Below are positions 32,710 through 33,594 of a stretch of DNA of 33,594 bases, piece by piece. The stretch's first letter is position 1; each line of letters opens with the position of its first letter. The position numbers and the translations under genes were made by a program. Source of the DNA: Clostridia bacterium. Its GTDB lineage: Bacteria; Bacillota; Clostridia; Monoglobales; Monoglobaceae. Under the pieces are notes generated by a model. It was given only the letters and a program-made list of their open reading frames with translations. It was not told the DNA's origin and made no database searches. Where the stretch lies: positions 1 through 33,594 of the forward strand of contig JAFQSM010000088.1 in NCBI GenBank assembly GCA_017409575.1. Reading direction: 5' to 3'.

Positions 32710-32757
32710 TATAAAGTGTAACAAGAAATTGTTAACATCAAAAAAGGATGGTTTGTT

Positions 32758-33594
32758 ATGAAAAAGACCTTTAAAAAACTAACTGCACTGCTATTTGTTT
32801 TTGTATTGATTTTCTCATTTGCAGGATGTGAGAGTGATACTGGTTTGGATTCCAAAGAGTCCGAATATGCGGAAACAGTCGAAACTCTTCAACGTGATGA
32901 AAGCTCTGAAGAACTAACGGTTGATGATGAAACAACTGACATCGACACAGGCACCACAATATCAACCGAAGTAAAAGTAATCGAAGAAGAGCCTACCGAA
33001 GAAAAAACAGCAACTACACAAAAATCTCCAGTTGAAACGGAAGATACTACTTCTAACACAGAATCCGCACAAAAAAGCAGTGTTACAACATCGTCTAAGG
33101 AAACTAACAAGAAAACGGAAGTTACACAATCAAAAGAGGATACCAAGTCAGAAACTAATACTTCAAGTTCTACCGACAATACTACAACATCTGCGCCTAC
33201 CGTTACGATACCAACATTCACAAAAACTGTATATGCATATGAACACAAAAATATCGAAACAGCGACAGGATCAGATGACTATTATGCTTGGCTAAATGTT
33301 TATTGCATAAATGATAATACTTCCAATAAAAACGATTTCCAAAACGAATTTAAAAGTGCATTTGGATATATGCCAACAGCAAAAATTCAAAGCAAATATA
33401 TCGGAGAATTCTTAGTTGATGGATATGAAGGGGTGCAAAAAATCTATCAATACACTATTGAAGATAGCACATACCCCCTCATTACCGATGAGTTTTATGT
33501 TGTAAAAAAGAAAATTTGCGCTGACGGTTCGGGTTGGTGTGGTTTTCCCGTTCCTTGCTCGATGGATAATATGGATAACTCTCAAAGAGTTCAG
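32758..33594 (+). CDS. Surface lipoprotein with Thr/Ser/Glu-rich linker, cut by the window end
   Basis: The frame is open for 279 codons and continues past the window. Residues 1-24 form a lipoprotein signal ending in the lipobox FAGC, with Cys24 as lipidation site. Residues about 25-150 are a low-complexity Thr/Ser/Glu/Lys-rich spacer that would span the wall. A folded region follows from about 155 (TKTVYAYEHKNIETATGSDD) with scattered cysteines; I do not recognise its family. The ribosome site AAAAAGGATG is good. The upstream ECF-type promoter matches that of the sigma operon, so this is a likely target of the neighbouring sigma factor. An opposite-strand frame at 32889-33248 is an artefact of the repetitive linker. 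Confidence 0.8.
   Translation, partial: MKKTFKKLTALLFVFVLIFSFAGCESDTGLDSKESEYAETVETLQRDESSEELTVDDETTDIDTGTTISTEVKVIEEEPTEEKTATTQKSPVETEDTTSNTESAQKSSVTTSSKETNKKTEVTQSKEDTKSETNTSSSTDNTTTSAPTVTIPTFTKTVYAYEHKNIETATGSDDYYAWLNVYCINDNTSNKNDFQNEFKSAFGYMPTAKIQSKYIGEFLVDGYEGVQKIYQYTIEDSTYPLITDEFYVVKKKICADGSGWCGFPVPCSMDNMDNSQRVQ

Noticed and set aside
32889..33248. 119-codon Val/Ser-rich frame on the minus strand
   Set aside because: It is the complement of the Thr/Glu/Lys low-complexity linker of the lipoprotein and has no start context.

Overview
The window looks like a chromosomal segment of a low-to-mid GC, spore-forming Clostridia-class Firmicute, probably a gut species related to Oscillospirales or Christensenellales. 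The lineage is an inference from the gene order yqfC-yqfD-phoH-ybeY-dgkA-era-yqzL-recO, from SLH and InlB/Flg_new repeat surface proteins, and from the style of the type I restriction locus. The first 114 bases are the end of a 5S rRNA gene, so an rRNA operon lies immediately to the left.

Core part (1-14489). After the 5S gene and its terminator comes an array of six short hairpins. A strong sigma-A promoter then drives an SLH-anchored amidase-like surface protein, a Nudix hydrolase and a small DUF3006-like protein. A convergent gene encodes a DUF4091/GH123-like protein. About 330 bases of non-coding DNA with nested inverted repeats follow (possible structured RNA). Next are two leftward genes, a small four-cysteine protein and a YlbJ-like sporulation membrane protein. 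Divergent from them is a tightly packed nine-gene rightward cluster for sporulation, RNA maturation, lipid recycling, ribosome assembly and DNA repair: yqfC, yqfD, phoH, ybeY, dgkA, era, yqzL (a 50-codon gene), recO and mutS2.

Accessory part (about 14490-30340). The sequence becomes visibly more AT-rich and is organised by copies of one repeat. Repeat A (27 bp), B and C (98 bp each, 94/98 identical) bound two anti-phage-type cassettes. Cassette 1 (A to B) is fic-hsdM-hsdS-unknown-hsdR. Its hsdR carries one in-frame TAG, and a 273-bp segment with perfect 22-bp inverted ends sits between fic and hsdM. Cassette 2 (B to C) is a single 1234-codon STAND-like NTPase with a nuclease-like N-terminus. 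Immediately to the right, a leftward operon encodes an excisionase-like HTH protein, a 533-residue protein with tryptophan repeats and a HEPN-like R-x4-H motif, and a large serine recombinase. The recombinase stop codon lies inside repeat C. This suggests, but does not prove, that the recombinase or its relatives built the array.

Right end (30340-33594). A promoter, a four-stem nested hairpin and a terminator look like a small-RNA gene. Beyond it is a self-contained ECF sigma module: a 50-residue small protein, a sigma factor fused to a transmembrane segment and an extracytoplasmic domain, and a lipoprotein that runs off the window. Two matching AAAAC-N17-CGTC promoters, one before the sigma operon and one before the lipoprotein, suggest that the sigma factor drives both.

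All calls come from reading the sequence. No database search, structure prediction or alignment program was run.
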